Positions 55,701 to 63,826 of a stretch of DNA of 64,000 nucleotides are shown here, piece by piece. The stretch is from JAAFHB01 sp963675995 (GTDB lineage: Bacteria; Bacteroidota; Bacteroidia; Bacteroidales; Prolixibacteraceae), in the NCBI GenBank assembly GCA_963675995.2, contig CAXXIY010000002.1, positions 2,542,001 to 2,606,000 of the forward strand, read 5' to 3'. How positions within the stretch are numbered: position 1 is the stretch's first letter; every line of letters starts with the position of its first letter. Both the position numbers and the translations under genes were made by a program. Under the pieces are notes generated by a model. It did not search any database and was not told where the DNA came from. It saw only the letters and a program-made list of their open reading frames with translations.

Positions 55701-55963
55701 TAAGGGACATCACTTAAACCGATATTGCCAATGAAGGCGCGGTTAATGCCTGCCGTTTTCATCGAGTGAAGATCTTTTATTACCCCCTCCTTCGAAATAT
55801 TATCGGAGATCCAGTACCAGTAAACGCTGGTCTGCATGGTGTCCGGCGGGGTAATAAAACCGCTCTGGAGCGCCTCTTGAGACACTCTAGACTTATCTGT
55901 CATACAGGATACAATGACAAAAGCAACAACGAGCCAGAGGGTGAGTTTAAATGCTTGTTTCAT
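52721..55963 (-). CDS. GH106-type alpha-L-rhamnosidase lipoprotein
   Basis: This 1080-residue lipoprotein has the lipobox FVIVSC (Cys20). Near the N-terminus VYWYWISDNISKEGVIKDL, AGINRAFIGNIGLSD and IGIFNSPGWSQSGGPWIKP are typical of the GH106 TIM barrel. VQDSYETGGQNFTDEF and WLENYGHWGFPGEFLMYGG contain the conserved acidic residues from which the Ca-dependent catalytic centre of this family is built. The C-terminal 120 residues or so form a galactose-binding-like sandwich (VIINVGDVTAMAKVTINGTY, then GGGVWTAPY). GH106 enzymes release terminal alpha-L-rhamnose, often from rhamnogalacturonan side chains. It lies 38 nt after copy 5. Confidence 0.85.
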   Translation of the reverse strand: MKQAFKLTLWLVVAFVIVSCMTDKSRVSQEALQSGFITPPDTMQTSVYWYWISDNISKEGVIKDLHSMKTAGINRAFIGNIGLSDVPYGKVKMLTEEWWDILHAALKTATELNIEIGIFNSPGWSQSGGPWIKPGEAMRYLTASELRVKGPQKLVQQLQKPIDIFQDVKVIAWPAPKDDQLIINAQNGTITSIPKVADLSVLTDGNKKTGIDFPKGDEFTINFETKNPFTARSLSVRPTDHRMLVMAQLLAKEANGSYRILSEFQINRSNPALNVGFDPYAPVVVSFPATTSTNFRLVIKNVKQGSGLAEVVLAASPRVERFSEKTLAKMHPTPLPYWHEYQWATQPESDDKATVIDASKVVDISKNLGADGTLTWDVPEGDWVILRTGMTPTGTVNSPASPEATGYEADKMSKKHIEKHFYGHMGEILKRIPEADRKCFKVVVQDSYETGGQNFTDEFLTEFKQKYGYDPIPYLPVYQGMVVNSELESDRFLWDMRRMVADKVAYDYVGGLRDISHKYGLKTWLENYGHWGFPGEFLMYGGQSDEIGGEFWSEGELGNIENRAATSCGHIYGKTKISAESNTCGGRAFSRYPATIKQRGDRFFAEGINNTLLHVYITQPYEDKNPGMNAGFGNEFNRKNTWFSQIDVYLQYLKRTNFMLQQGLNVADVAYFIGEDAPKMTGIADPALPVGYQFDYMNAEVIEKFMSVKDGLITLPHGTQYRILVLPKLETMRPELLAKIKQLVYDGAVILGPAPQRSPSLQNQPAADKQVKLIASEIWGDVDGVNVKSRKCGKGMVINGLTMEEAFALIKCVPDCKLPGNLSIHYGHRTLGNGEAYFISNQTAEIQMVTPEFRVKGLQPELWEATTGSIRKLSAFIQKDNITAVPLKLEPYESVFVVFRKSAGKASATGIESNYPAALLLADIKGPWTVHFNPSQRGPQEPVIYETLQDWTASQDERIKYYSGTAFYQSKFNLTKLIPGEKVIINVGDVTAMAKVTINGTYGGGVWTAPYTLDVTNLVKVGENDIKIEVVNTWVNRLIGDSKQPAGQRLTWCPINPYTPANTLQASGLIGPVKILSVKY

Positions 55964-56001
55964 AAACTAATGATTTATTGATTATTATATGTTATAAATT
56001 A

Positions 56002-57810
56002 TTATTCAGAATAGACAAAATTAAATCTGCCTCCCGGTGCAGAATCCCCGTTAATATAAAAATCCATGATGTCTCCATTTTCCTGCATATTGTCGTTCCA
56101 TTTGAATTCTAAATCGATCTTCTTACCGAAGATACCCAGTAAACGCCGCATGATTTTCAGCTCAATTTTATTGCTGCTGACCGCAAATTTTGCTTCTCCA
56201 ACCGGGTTCCACTCCCACCTTCCGTCTACATTTTTCTCAATCATCGCATGATTACCTTTTGGACTGATACGGTTGATAATGAAGTCATAGCCATTCCACC
56301 CGGTTGTTTTATCACGGTCAATATCCATTAAGAGCATCATCCAGTTACGATCAGTTGAGGAGGTGAGTTTTTCTGCAGTTTCTGCATAGAAATATATATT
56401 CTGATCATCGCGGGTCACCCTGGCGCCCACAATGTCGTTTCGTCCGGAATTGTTGATATAGAAATCCCCGCTATATCCCTTGTGGTTTCGATGGAGGGTA
56501 TTTCCCCTGTAATGTTGATAAACCGGAGTTACGTCAGCCCAGTCATCAGCTTTTCCTATATTTACCGATTTAGGTGCCGAAGGTTTCTCAGGAACGTTCA
56601 TTCCTTTAAATTTGCGCACATTGTCAATGAGTTGCAGATAATAGACATCCCCGCGATCACCCCAGCCCTTGTTAGGTTCGATATCACGGCTGCGATCCCA
56701 GTCAAACTCATCAGGAAACGCCATATAATAGGGTCTGTTTGGGGGCCAATTGGCCACACGACCTGCAATGTATTCGTTCCATCCGGTAACAAATACAAGT
56801 TCAGGGTCGATTTCCATTGCCCTGTCCCATTGCTCCTGGAAATTCCAGCCATAGAGGTAACCTTCTGTCCGGGGGTCAAATCCCTTTCGCTTGCTGAAAC
56901 TTCGTCCGTAGGTTTCTGGTTCGTTAAATGCACAGAAGTGCTCTCCACTGGCTAAGTTGGCATTCTGTGCAACTCCGACAACTGTTTGTTCAAAGCCTCC
57001 GTTTTCAAGTGGTGCATAGCCATGCTGCGGATAAACCTCCATCCATCCCCAGTTGTCCTTACGTTGGGGTCCGTTTACATAGTCCGGTTGTCCGGGACGA
57101 AAGGTGAAGAAACCGGCAATCTCCTGATCTTCTTTTGAATTGGACAAATCCTCGGGACGTGCCATGATACAGGGTTTACCTTTCCACATAAACCAAAGGT
57201 TTTTGTACCGCCCGATTTTGTATAGGTCGGCATATAACATACGCAACTGCGGTCCACCATATTCAGGTGAACCAAACGGCAACAAAAAGGCGACTTTAGG
57301 CACATTCACGCCATCGCGCTGAGCCTGTGTCCAAACTTCCAAAAGCACATCATATGACTCTTTCCAGGTCAAAGTAAGATTTGAACAGTCAAAAAACACC
57401 ACATCAATACCTGCATCAGCCAACATTTCTGCATGTTTACGTAATACCCATGGGTCTGTTGTCTTATAATAGCCCAATAGCGGCTCCTCCCAGTAATTCC
57501 GGCCAGGATTTCTCCATGCCGGGTGATCGAACGATTTTAAAGCTTCCGGGTTCGCCCGGAGGATATGGGTATTGTTATTGACCTTACTCCCTTTCGGCAT
57601 GTCGTAGATGTGCCAGGTCCAGTAAAACATTGCCACATATTTATCCTTCCTCCGTGCTCCTGCATCCTTATATTCTCTCAGTTTTCGTCCCAGCGCATCG
57701 GTAGCTGCCCATGAGTCGCTATTGACCATCTGACACCTTGAATTACAAGGTAGAAAGGACAACACGACTATGAGGATCATTCCGATTTTAGAGATGAAAA
57801 ATGATTTCAT
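56002..57810 (-). CDS. GH71/GH99-like secreted protein, copy 5
   Basis: The ATG at 57810 gives 602 residues with the signal peptide MKSFFISKIGMILIVVLSF; a longer frame would overlap the GH32 gene. It belongs to the tight subgroup with copies 6 and 7: WAATDALGRKLREY, MFYWTWH, PWVLRKHAEMLADAG, KGKPCIM, FFTFRPGQPDYVNGP and VTGWNEYIAGR (Glu346), with NFQEQW (Glu326) 20 residues earlier. FFDCSN carries the Asp shared by all copies. The C-terminal sandwich (about 420-602) includes SGRNDIVGARVTRDD and GDSAPGGRFNFVY. It starts 19 nt after GH32 and precedes GH106 by 38 nt. Confidence 0.77.
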   Translation of the reverse strand: MKSFFISKIGMILIVVLSFLPCNSRCQMVNSDSWAATDALGRKLREYKDAGARRKDKYVAMFYWTWHIYDMPKGSKVNNNTHILRANPEALKSFDHPAWRNPGRNYWEEPLLGYYKTTDPWVLRKHAEMLADAGIDVVFFDCSNLTLTWKESYDVLLEVWTQAQRDGVNVPKVAFLLPFGSPEYGGPQLRMLYADLYKIGRYKNLWFMWKGKPCIMARPEDLSNSKEDQEIAGFFTFRPGQPDYVNGPQRKDNWGWMEVYPQHGYAPLENGGFEQTVVGVAQNANLASGEHFCAFNEPETYGRSFSKRKGFDPRTEGYLYGWNFQEQWDRAMEIDPELVFVTGWNEYIAGRVANWPPNRPYYMAFPDEFDWDRSRDIEPNKGWGDRGDVYYLQLIDNVRKFKGMNVPEKPSAPKSVNIGKADDWADVTPVYQHYRGNTLHRNHKGYSGDFYINNSGRNDIVGARVTRDDQNIYFYAETAEKLTSSTDRNWMMLLMDIDRDKTTGWNGYDFIINRISPKGNHAMIEKNVDGRWEWNPVGEAKFAVSSNKIELKIMRRLLGIFGKKIDLEFKWNDNMQENGDIMDFYINGDSAPGGRFNFVYSE

Positions 57811-57829
57811 TTGTTTGATAGATTTTGAA

Positions 57830-60037
57830 TTATTGCTTCCATATCGTACCGATCTCCCAAATATCAATTGATTTAAAATTTGCAGTGCCTCCATAACTGA
57901 AAATTCCTATACCTAAATCGGATAATTGAGGCCTTACAAAAGCTGTTATACACTCCCGGCTATTAATAAAAACCTCAATAACAGACTTATCAAGAAACAG
58001 ATGTAATTTTAATATCTTGCTAGCTTTGTCCAAGGCGAAAAAGCCACTATCTCTTCCAAGATAAAGTCTGTTTTGAATTTGATCAAAACATAACCTGGTC
58101 TTTTCTTTAAAATCGCTGGAGCAGAAGAGGTCTATCCCAAATTTTTGGGCATTCTGAACATCAATTTCAGCTGCTATTTCCAAACAATTTCCTGAAACAT
58201 TTTCAAGTTCTTTTTGCATAACATTCCCCGTCGTCATATTCCGGAAGTTCCAGTGCTTTTTTCGAAGCGCCTTCAATTCAGGAATCGGGTCCATTAACAG
58301 CTCATTATCAGGGCTCAGAGTTAACACTCGCGGAATGGATAGTATCCCGTTCCATGGAGTATTTGATCCAAGAGGAAGCCAACCCCATACTATTTTTCTT
58401 CCTTTAGGATCTACCATTCCATTGGGCGCATAGAATTTACTGTAACCTCCAAGGTCCATTGATTTCCAGGGGCCTGGATTAAACTTAAAATCCTGATAGG
58501 TACCAACAGAATATTGAACATCACCCCTTAGCCATGGCAGATTTTTAAACAAAGGGGAAATTATAAGCACCCTTTTGTCTCCGAAATCAAAGAAGGAAGG
58601 GCATTCCCACTGGAAACATTTTTCACCCATACCTGAGCAAAGCGGATGAAGATATTCCCAGTTATAGAGGTCATAAGATCGGTATAACAAGACGGTTCCG
58701 CCCTGATTCTTGAATCCCGATCCGACAAGCATGAACCATGTGCCATTTTCCTTCCATACAAATGGATCGCGGAAACCATCTTCAAGGTTATGGATATCTG
58801 GTCGTGTAACTACAGGATTTTTATCATAACGGATCCAGGTGTTCATACCGTCATAACTCATGGCTATGCTTTGAGCCTGAGGTGGGACACTCGTATAAAT
58901 AATCGTAGGAATCCCATCATGAACCACACAACTCCCTGAAGCAATTGCAGATGCATCATAGGTACCCGGAATTGGCATCAAGGCAATTGGTCTATTTTCC
59001 CAGTGTACCAGATCTTCAGAAACCACATGCCCCCATCCAGGTCCCGTATTATCACCATTCTGAAAATAAGGAAGATGCTGAAAAAACAAATGATACTTCC
59101 CATTTACATATACCGGTCCGTTAGGGTCATTCATGAATCTGGCCGCAGGTGCCACATGAAATATCGGCCGGTAAGGATCAGATGAGACTTTGTCAATCGC
59201 CTCTCTTACACTTTCATCAGCCATTGCAAGTTCCTCGTCGGCAGACCGTTTTACCAGCATCCGTATTTCATCTTCCTTAAGTGATGCATTCCAGATTACG
59301 AAATGATCGGCAAATCCGTCATAACAATTTGCATCTGAACCATTCCCACCTATCATAAAGGGATAAGGAGTATGACCTTTTAATTCTCCATTGATCTTTA
59401 CGTCATCTTTCTTTTCACCATTGGCATAGAGTGATAATTGTGTTCCATCAAAATTTATAACAATGTCATGCCAAACTGATGGGCGCAGTTGTTTTAATGA
59501 AGTGCTGACATGTGCAATTGGGTGCTGATTCTTAAGTCCCAAATAAAAACGGTAAAAGAGTTCGTTTGCACTCTTTTCTATGCTCAGTTTGTATTGCAGG
59601 TCATCTCTATCCCCTTTTGAAAAGATGACTGTTTCCTTTTGCTCTCTCTTATTTCGAATTCGAAGATAAATAGTGAATGGCCCTGAAAGATTAAGCTCGC
59701 TTTCAGCCCCTTGTCCGGCATTAAGATGAATTCCTCTTAAATCAACAACATAACCATCACCTCCATGGCTTTTTGAAGCATAAAATTCCCATCCTTGAAG
59801 CTTAACAGATAAAATTTTATTTCCATTGACTTTTAATAGGCTGTTTAAGCCTGCCTGATCATTCAGGTCTGAAAAATTCCATAGAACACTTGCCTTCTGA
59901 AATATTTCTGTGGCGGATACCTGGCTATAACCGGCTTCCGGAACCGTTTTGGACGGAACAAGCGTTTTGTTTTGTGCCTGAGCTCCAACAAAAGGTGTGA
60001 ACGCCATCCAAATTACCAACAGAAATTTATTTTTCAT
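57830..60037 (-). CDS. GH32 beta-fructosidase with N-terminal LamG-like domain
   Basis: This 735-residue secreted enzyme has a leader ending near GAQAQ. Residues about 40-265 are a LamG/concanavalin-like domain (FTIYLRIRNKREQKETVIFS, LSLYANGEKKDDVKINGEL). The five-bladed propeller then shows the GH32 triad: Asp304 in FMNDPNG (nucleophile), Asp424 in GFRDPF (transition-state stabiliser) and Glu478 in FQWECPSF (acid/base). The C-terminal sandwich ends at LHLFLDKSVIEVFINSRE. Levan, inulin or sucrose-type beta-fructosides are the expected substrates, which contrasts with the rhamnose and arabinose enzymes around it. It lies 9 nt after copy 6 and 19 nt before copy 5. Confidence 0.9.
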   Translation of the reverse strand: MKNKFLLVIWMAFTPFVGAQAQNKTLVPSKTVPEAGYSQVSATEIFQKASVLWNFSDLNDQAGLNSLLKVNGNKILSVKLQGWEFYASKSHGGDGYVVDLRGIHLNAGQGAESELNLSGPFTIYLRIRNKREQKETVIFSKGDRDDLQYKLSIEKSANELFYRFYLGLKNQHPIAHVSTSLKQLRPSVWHDIVINFDGTQLSLYANGEKKDDVKINGELKGHTPYPFMIGGNGSDANCYDGFADHFVIWNASLKEDEIRMLVKRSADEELAMADESVREAIDKVSSDPYRPIFHVAPAARFMNDPNGPVYVNGKYHLFFQHLPYFQNGDNTGPGWGHVVSEDLVHWENRPIALMPIPGTYDASAIASGSCVVHDGIPTIIYTSVPPQAQSIAMSYDGMNTWIRYDKNPVVTRPDIHNLEDGFRDPFVWKENGTWFMLVGSGFKNQGGTVLLYRSYDLYNWEYLHPLCSGMGEKCFQWECPSFFDFGDKRVLIISPLFKNLPWLRGDVQYSVGTYQDFKFNPGPWKSMDLGGYSKFYAPNGMVDPKGRKIVWGWLPLGSNTPWNGILSIPRVLTLSPDNELLMDPIPELKALRKKHWNFRNMTTGNVMQKELENVSGNCLEIAAEIDVQNAQKFGIDLFCSSDFKEKTRLCFDQIQNRLYLGRDSGFFALDKASKILKLHLFLDKSVIEVFINSRECITAFVRPQLSDLGIGIFSYGGTANFKSIDIWEIGTIWKQ

Positions 60038-60046
60038 ACAGTCCGG

Positions 60047-61876
60047 CTATTTTAAAATGGATGATTTGGTTGTGTAAACAAAATTAAATCTTCCACCAGG
60101 GGCGGTATCACCATTGACATAGAAGTCCATGATGTTTCCGTTCTCCTGCATATTGTCGTTCCACTTAAACTCGATATCAATATTGTTAGCCATTAGATTT
60201 AATAACTCCCTTTTGATTTCGATTTCCAGCTTGTTGTTATTCACAGCATATTTGGATTCGCCAATCTTTTTCCATTCCCAACGACCGCCCACGTTTTTCT
60301 CAACGATCACTTTGGTACCATTCGGGCTCACACGGTTGACGATAAAGTCGTACCCATTCCAACCGGTAGCTTTGTTGCGGTCGGTATCGATCAGCAATAT
60401 CATCCAGTTACGGTCTTTTGAAGAGGTCAGTTTTTCAGCAGTTTCTACATAGAAGCAAATCTTCTGAGCATCGCGGGCCACTTTTGAACCTGTTATGTCA
60501 TTCCTCCCTGTATTGTTGGTGTAGTATTGGTCATAACGGCCCCGATGATCCCGGTGCATTGTATTTCCTTTATAATGTTTAAAATATGGCAAAACATCAG
60601 ACCATCCGTCAGCTTTACCGATTTGGATGGTTTTTGAATCGGAGACCCTGTCCGGGGCCACCATGCCTTTGAATTTTCTGACATTATCGATTAATTGCAG
60701 GTAATAAACATCGCCTTTGTCACCCCAGCCCTTATTGGGTTCGATGTCGCGGCTATGTTCCCAATCAAACTGATCGACAAAAGAGAAGGGATCGCCTTTC
60801 CAGCCATCCTTTGGTAACCACTGACCGGCAATATATTCGTTCCAACCGGTAACGAAAACGAGCTCAGGGTCAACTTCGAAGGCAAGGTCCCATTGTTCCT
60901 GAAAATTCCATCCGTAAAGGTATCCGTCAATCCTGGGGTCAAATCCGTTTTTTTTGCTGAAACTTCGTCCGAAGGTACCGGGAAGGTTAAAAGCACAGCA
61001 ATGTCCGTTGGTGGCTGCACAAGCGTTTTGGGCAATACCTACTGGCACGAGCTCGAATTTACCATTTTCACCTTTTACGAAACCATGTTGCGGGTAATTC
61101 TCAAGCCAGCCCCATTGATCGTTGCGTCTGGGTCCATCAACAAGGTCAGGTTGCCCGGGACGGAAGGTAAAGAATGAGGCAATCTCTTTGTCTTCTGCAG
61201 AATTGGTAAGGTTGTCAGGATACGCCATGATACAAGGCTTTCCTTTCCATATAAACCACAGATTTTTGTAACGGCCAGGTTTATAAACATCACGATAAAG
61301 TTGCCGAAGTGAAACCAGCGAGTTAGGTACCGGACCAAAAGGGAGTAAATAGGCAATTTTTGGTACATTAACCCCATCATTTTGGGCCTTATCCCAAGTT
61401 TTCAACAATGCCTCATACGATTTCTCCCAGGTTATACTACCGTTGGTGCAGTCGAAGAATACGGCATCAACCCCTGCATCGGCAAGCATTTCGGCATGTT
61501 TACGCAAAACCCATGGATCGGTTGTTTTATAATATCCCAAAAGTGGTTGCTCCCAGTAAAAGAATCCGGGTTGTTTGTTGCCCCAGGCGGGATGGTGATA
61601 GTCTTTCATCGCTTCGGGAAACTTCCGGACAATTTCGGTGATGTTTTTTACCTTATAGGTCGTATCGTCATCTCCCTGATGCCAGCTCGAGTAAAACATA
61701 GCGACAAACTTTTCTCTTTTCTGAATTCCGGCAGCGTTGTAATCACGGACTTTTCGACCGAGAGCATCGGTTGCTGCCCACTGGTCGCTTAATACGGGTT
61801 GTGCTTCCGCGTTATTCGTGGAAACAGCGATTACAGCAAAAGCTATTAATACTTTCAACAGATTTGAGATACGCAT
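60047..61876 (-). CDS. GH71/GH99-like secreted protein, copy 6
   Basis: This 609-residue protein has a signal peptide ending near NNAEAQ. By eye it is very similar to copy 7 over its full length and clearly arose with it by tandem duplication: KNITEIVRKFPEAMKDYHHP, GVDAVFFDCTNGSITW, KGKPCIMAYPDNLTNS, NQPGFF-type and RNDQWGWLENYPQHGF segments all recur. VTGWNEYIAGQW gives Glu347, with Glu327 (NFQEQW) 20 residues earlier. The C-terminal sandwich ends GDTAPGGRFNFVYTTK plus a five-residue tail. Differences cluster in the N-terminal 50 residues and around 180-200 (GPVPNSLVS), possibly loops near the substrate. It lies 9 nt upstream of GH32. Confidence 0.77.
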   Translation of the reverse strand: MRISNLLKVLIAFAVIAVSTNNAEAQPVLSDQWAATDALGRKVRDYNAAGIQKREKFVAMFYSSWHQGDDDTTYKVKNITEIVRKFPEAMKDYHHPAWGNKQPGFFYWEQPLLGYYKTTDPWVLRKHAEMLADAGVDAVFFDCTNGSITWEKSYEALLKTWDKAQNDGVNVPKIAYLLPFGPVPNSLVSLRQLYRDVYKPGRYKNLWFIWKGKPCIMAYPDNLTNSAEDKEIASFFTFRPGQPDLVDGPRRNDQWGWLENYPQHGFVKGENGKFELVPVGIAQNACAATNGHCCAFNLPGTFGRSFSKKNGFDPRIDGYLYGWNFQEQWDLAFEVDPELVFVTGWNEYIAGQWLPKDGWKGDPFSFVDQFDWEHSRDIEPNKGWGDKGDVYYLQLIDNVRKFKGMVAPDRVSDSKTIQIGKADGWSDVLPYFKHYKGNTMHRDHRGRYDQYYTNNTGRNDITGSKVARDAQKICFYVETAEKLTSSKDRNWMILLIDTDRNKATGWNGYDFIVNRVSPNGTKVIVEKNVGGRWEWKKIGESKYAVNNNKLEIEIKRELLNLMANNIDIEFKWNDNMQENGNIMDFYVNGDTAPGGRFNFVYTTKSSILK

Positions 61877-61922
61877 TACCTTATTTCGTTTTTTTACCGC
61901 TGATCATTAAATTCTTCGCAAT

Positions 61923-61964
61923 GGCAGCTAAAGTCTGACCTTTTACTGGTCCACAATAGCTGCC
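61923..61964. repeat. Two-part inverted repeat between copies 7 and 6
   Basis: GGCAGCTA (61923-61930) pairs with TAGCTGCC (61957-61964), and inside it GACC pairs with GGTC, leaving bulges between. It lies in the 118-nt spacer between the tandem copies. No T-run follows on the minus strand, so a processing or stabilising stem is as likely as a terminator. Confidence 0.35.
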
Positions 61965-61994
61965 TTTGTTTGGATGTAAACGACTTAAAACCTG

Positions 61995-63812
61995 TTATTT
62001 TGTGGTATATATAAAGTTAAATCTTCCACCAGGTGCCGTATCGCCATTCACATAGAAATCCATGATATTCCCGTTTTCCTGCATGTTGTCGTTCCATTTG
62101 AACTCGATATCGATATCTTTACCGGTCAGATTCAGAATTTCACGTTTAATTTCAAGTTCAAGTTTATTGTTGCTGACTGCGAATTTGGTCTGAGCCACAG
62201 TTTCCCATTCCCATCGGCCAGCCACATTTTTCTCGACAATTGCTTTATTCCCCTTGGGGCTTACACGATTTACTATAAAATCGTATCCATTCCATCCGGT
62301 TGATTTATTACGATCGGTGTCAATAAGCAGCATCATCCAGTTACGGTCATTGGGTGAAGTAAGCTTTTCAGCTGTTTCAGCATAGAAATAAATTTTCTCA
62401 CCATCACGTGCCACCTTTGCCCCGACAATATCGTTACGTCCTGTGTTGTTTTTGTAATATTGATCATAACGTCCACGGTGGTCACGGTGCATTGTATTAC
62501 CTTTATAATGGTTATAGTCGGGCAAAACATCACTCCATTGGTCAGCTTTACCGATTTTTATCGTTTTGGGAGCTGATGCCTTATCAGGAGCTTCCATCCC
62601 CTTAAATTTTCTGACGTTGGAGATCAGTTGCATATAATAAGAATCCCCTTTGTCACCCCAACCTTTATTAGGCTCAATATCACGACTATGATTCCAGTCG
62701 AACTGATCTACGAACGAGAACGGATCGCCTGTCCAGTTATCCTTGGGCAACCATTGGCCAGCGATATATTCATTCCAACCAGTAACAAATACCAACTCAG
62801 GATCCACTTCAAACGCACGGTCCCACTGTTCCTGAAAATTCCATCCATAAAGATAGCCATCTGGTCGTGGATCAAAACCGTTTCTCTGACTAAAGCTTCT
62901 TCCGAAGGAACCGGGCAGGTTAAAAGCGCTGCAATGGCCCTTTGTGGCAGGACATGCATTTTGTGCGACACCCACAGTCACTTGTTCGAATTTCCCATTT
63001 TCTCCTTTTACATAACCATGTTGCGGATAATTTTCTAGCCAACCCCACTGGTCGTTACGCCTTGGGCCATTCACATAGTCGGGCTGACCCGGGCGGAAGG
63101 TGAAGAATTCTGCAATTGCCCTGTCTTCTGCCGAATCGGTCAATTTATCGGGATATCCCATGATGCAAGGTTTTCCTTTCCAGTAGAACCATAGATTTTT
63201 ATAACGACCTGGTTGATAAAGATCATGATAAAGTTGCCTTAATGAGACCAATGCATGTGCCGAAGGGCCAAAAGGGAGCATAGAGGCAATCTTTGGAACT
63301 TTCACCCCATCTTTTTGGGCCTGATCCCATGTTTTAAGTAATGCTTCATATGAATCCTGCCAGGTAATGCTTCCATTGGTACAGTCGAAGAATACGGCAT
63401 CAACGCCGGCATCGGCCAACATCTCAGCATGTTTTCGTAAAACCCATGTATCGGTTGTCTTGTAATATCCAAAAAGAGGCTGTTCCCAGAAGAAAAAACC
63501 AGGTTGTTTGGTGCCCCAAGCCGGATGATGATAATCCTTCATCGCTTCAGGATATTTCCGGACAATTTCAGTGATATTTTTCACATGATAGGTCGTGTCA
63601 TCATTTCCCTGATGCCATGTCCAATAGAAAATCGCAACGAACTTGTCCTTCTTCACTGCTCCTGCTTCGGCCTCTCCGGGTAATCTGCGGCCAAGACCGT
63701 CGGTTGCAGTCCACTGATTACTGCTGACATTGCGGGTTTGAGCATGACCAACCAGCGCAAACATTAAAATAATCGCAATAGATAAAAGTCGAATTTTTAA
63801 AATCTGTCTCAT
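61995..63812 (-). CDS. GH71/GH99-like secreted protein, copy 7
   Basis: This 605-residue protein has the signal peptide MRQILKIRLLSIAIILMFAL. The order of segments is that of the full-length family: opening WTATDGLGRRLPGEAEAG, FYWTWHQGNDD, FWEQPLFGYYKTTDTWVLRK, Asp143 in FFDCTNGS, NFQEQW (Glu328), GWNEYIAGQW (Glu348), then a C-terminal CBM9/DOMON-like sandwich from about 425 (TGRNDIVGAKVARDGE, NWMMLLIDTDRNKSTGWNG, GDTAPGGRFNFIYTTK). GH71 (alpha-1,3-glucanase) and GH99 (endo-alpha-mannosidase) are the nearest relatives I can name. The second Glu of the GH99 motif is Ala here. It starts 14 nt after the stop of the truncated gene at the right edge, so the operon continues upstream. Confidence 0.77.
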   Translation of the reverse strand: MRQILKIRLLSIAIILMFALVGHAQTRNVSSNQWTATDGLGRRLPGEAEAGAVKKDKFVAIFYWTWHQGNDDTTYHVKNITEIVRKYPEAMKDYHHPAWGTKQPGFFFWEQPLFGYYKTTDTWVLRKHAEMLADAGVDAVFFDCTNGSITWQDSYEALLKTWDQAQKDGVKVPKIASMLPFGPSAHALVSLRQLYHDLYQPGRYKNLWFYWKGKPCIMGYPDKLTDSAEDRAIAEFFTFRPGQPDYVNGPRRNDQWGWLENYPQHGYVKGENGKFEQVTVGVAQNACPATKGHCSAFNLPGSFGRSFSQRNGFDPRPDGYLYGWNFQEQWDRAFEVDPELVFVTGWNEYIAGQWLPKDNWTGDPFSFVDQFDWNHSRDIEPNKGWGDKGDSYYMQLISNVRKFKGMEAPDKASAPKTIKIGKADQWSDVLPDYNHYKGNTMHRDHRGRYDQYYKNNTGRNDIVGAKVARDGEKIYFYAETAEKLTSPNDRNWMMLLIDTDRNKSTGWNGYDFIVNRVSPKGNKAIVEKNVAGRWEWETVAQTKFAVSNNKLELEIKREILNLTGKDIDIEFKWNDNMQENGNIMDFYVNGDTAPGGRFNFIYTTK

Positions 63813-63826
63813 AGTTTTATAAATAT

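Noticed and set aside
57811..57894. Longer N-terminus for copy 5 that would overlap the GH32 gene
   Set aside because: It would bury the signal peptide 28 residues inside the protein and overlap GH32 by 65 nt; the ATG at 57810 leaves a normal 19-nt gap.
61881..61994. In-frame continuation of about 37 codons beyond the stop of copy 7, ending in a Lys-rich tail
   Set aside because: The homologous copies 5 and 6 end at or within a few residues of the same point, so this is most likely a chance open stretch, not readthrough or a lost extension.
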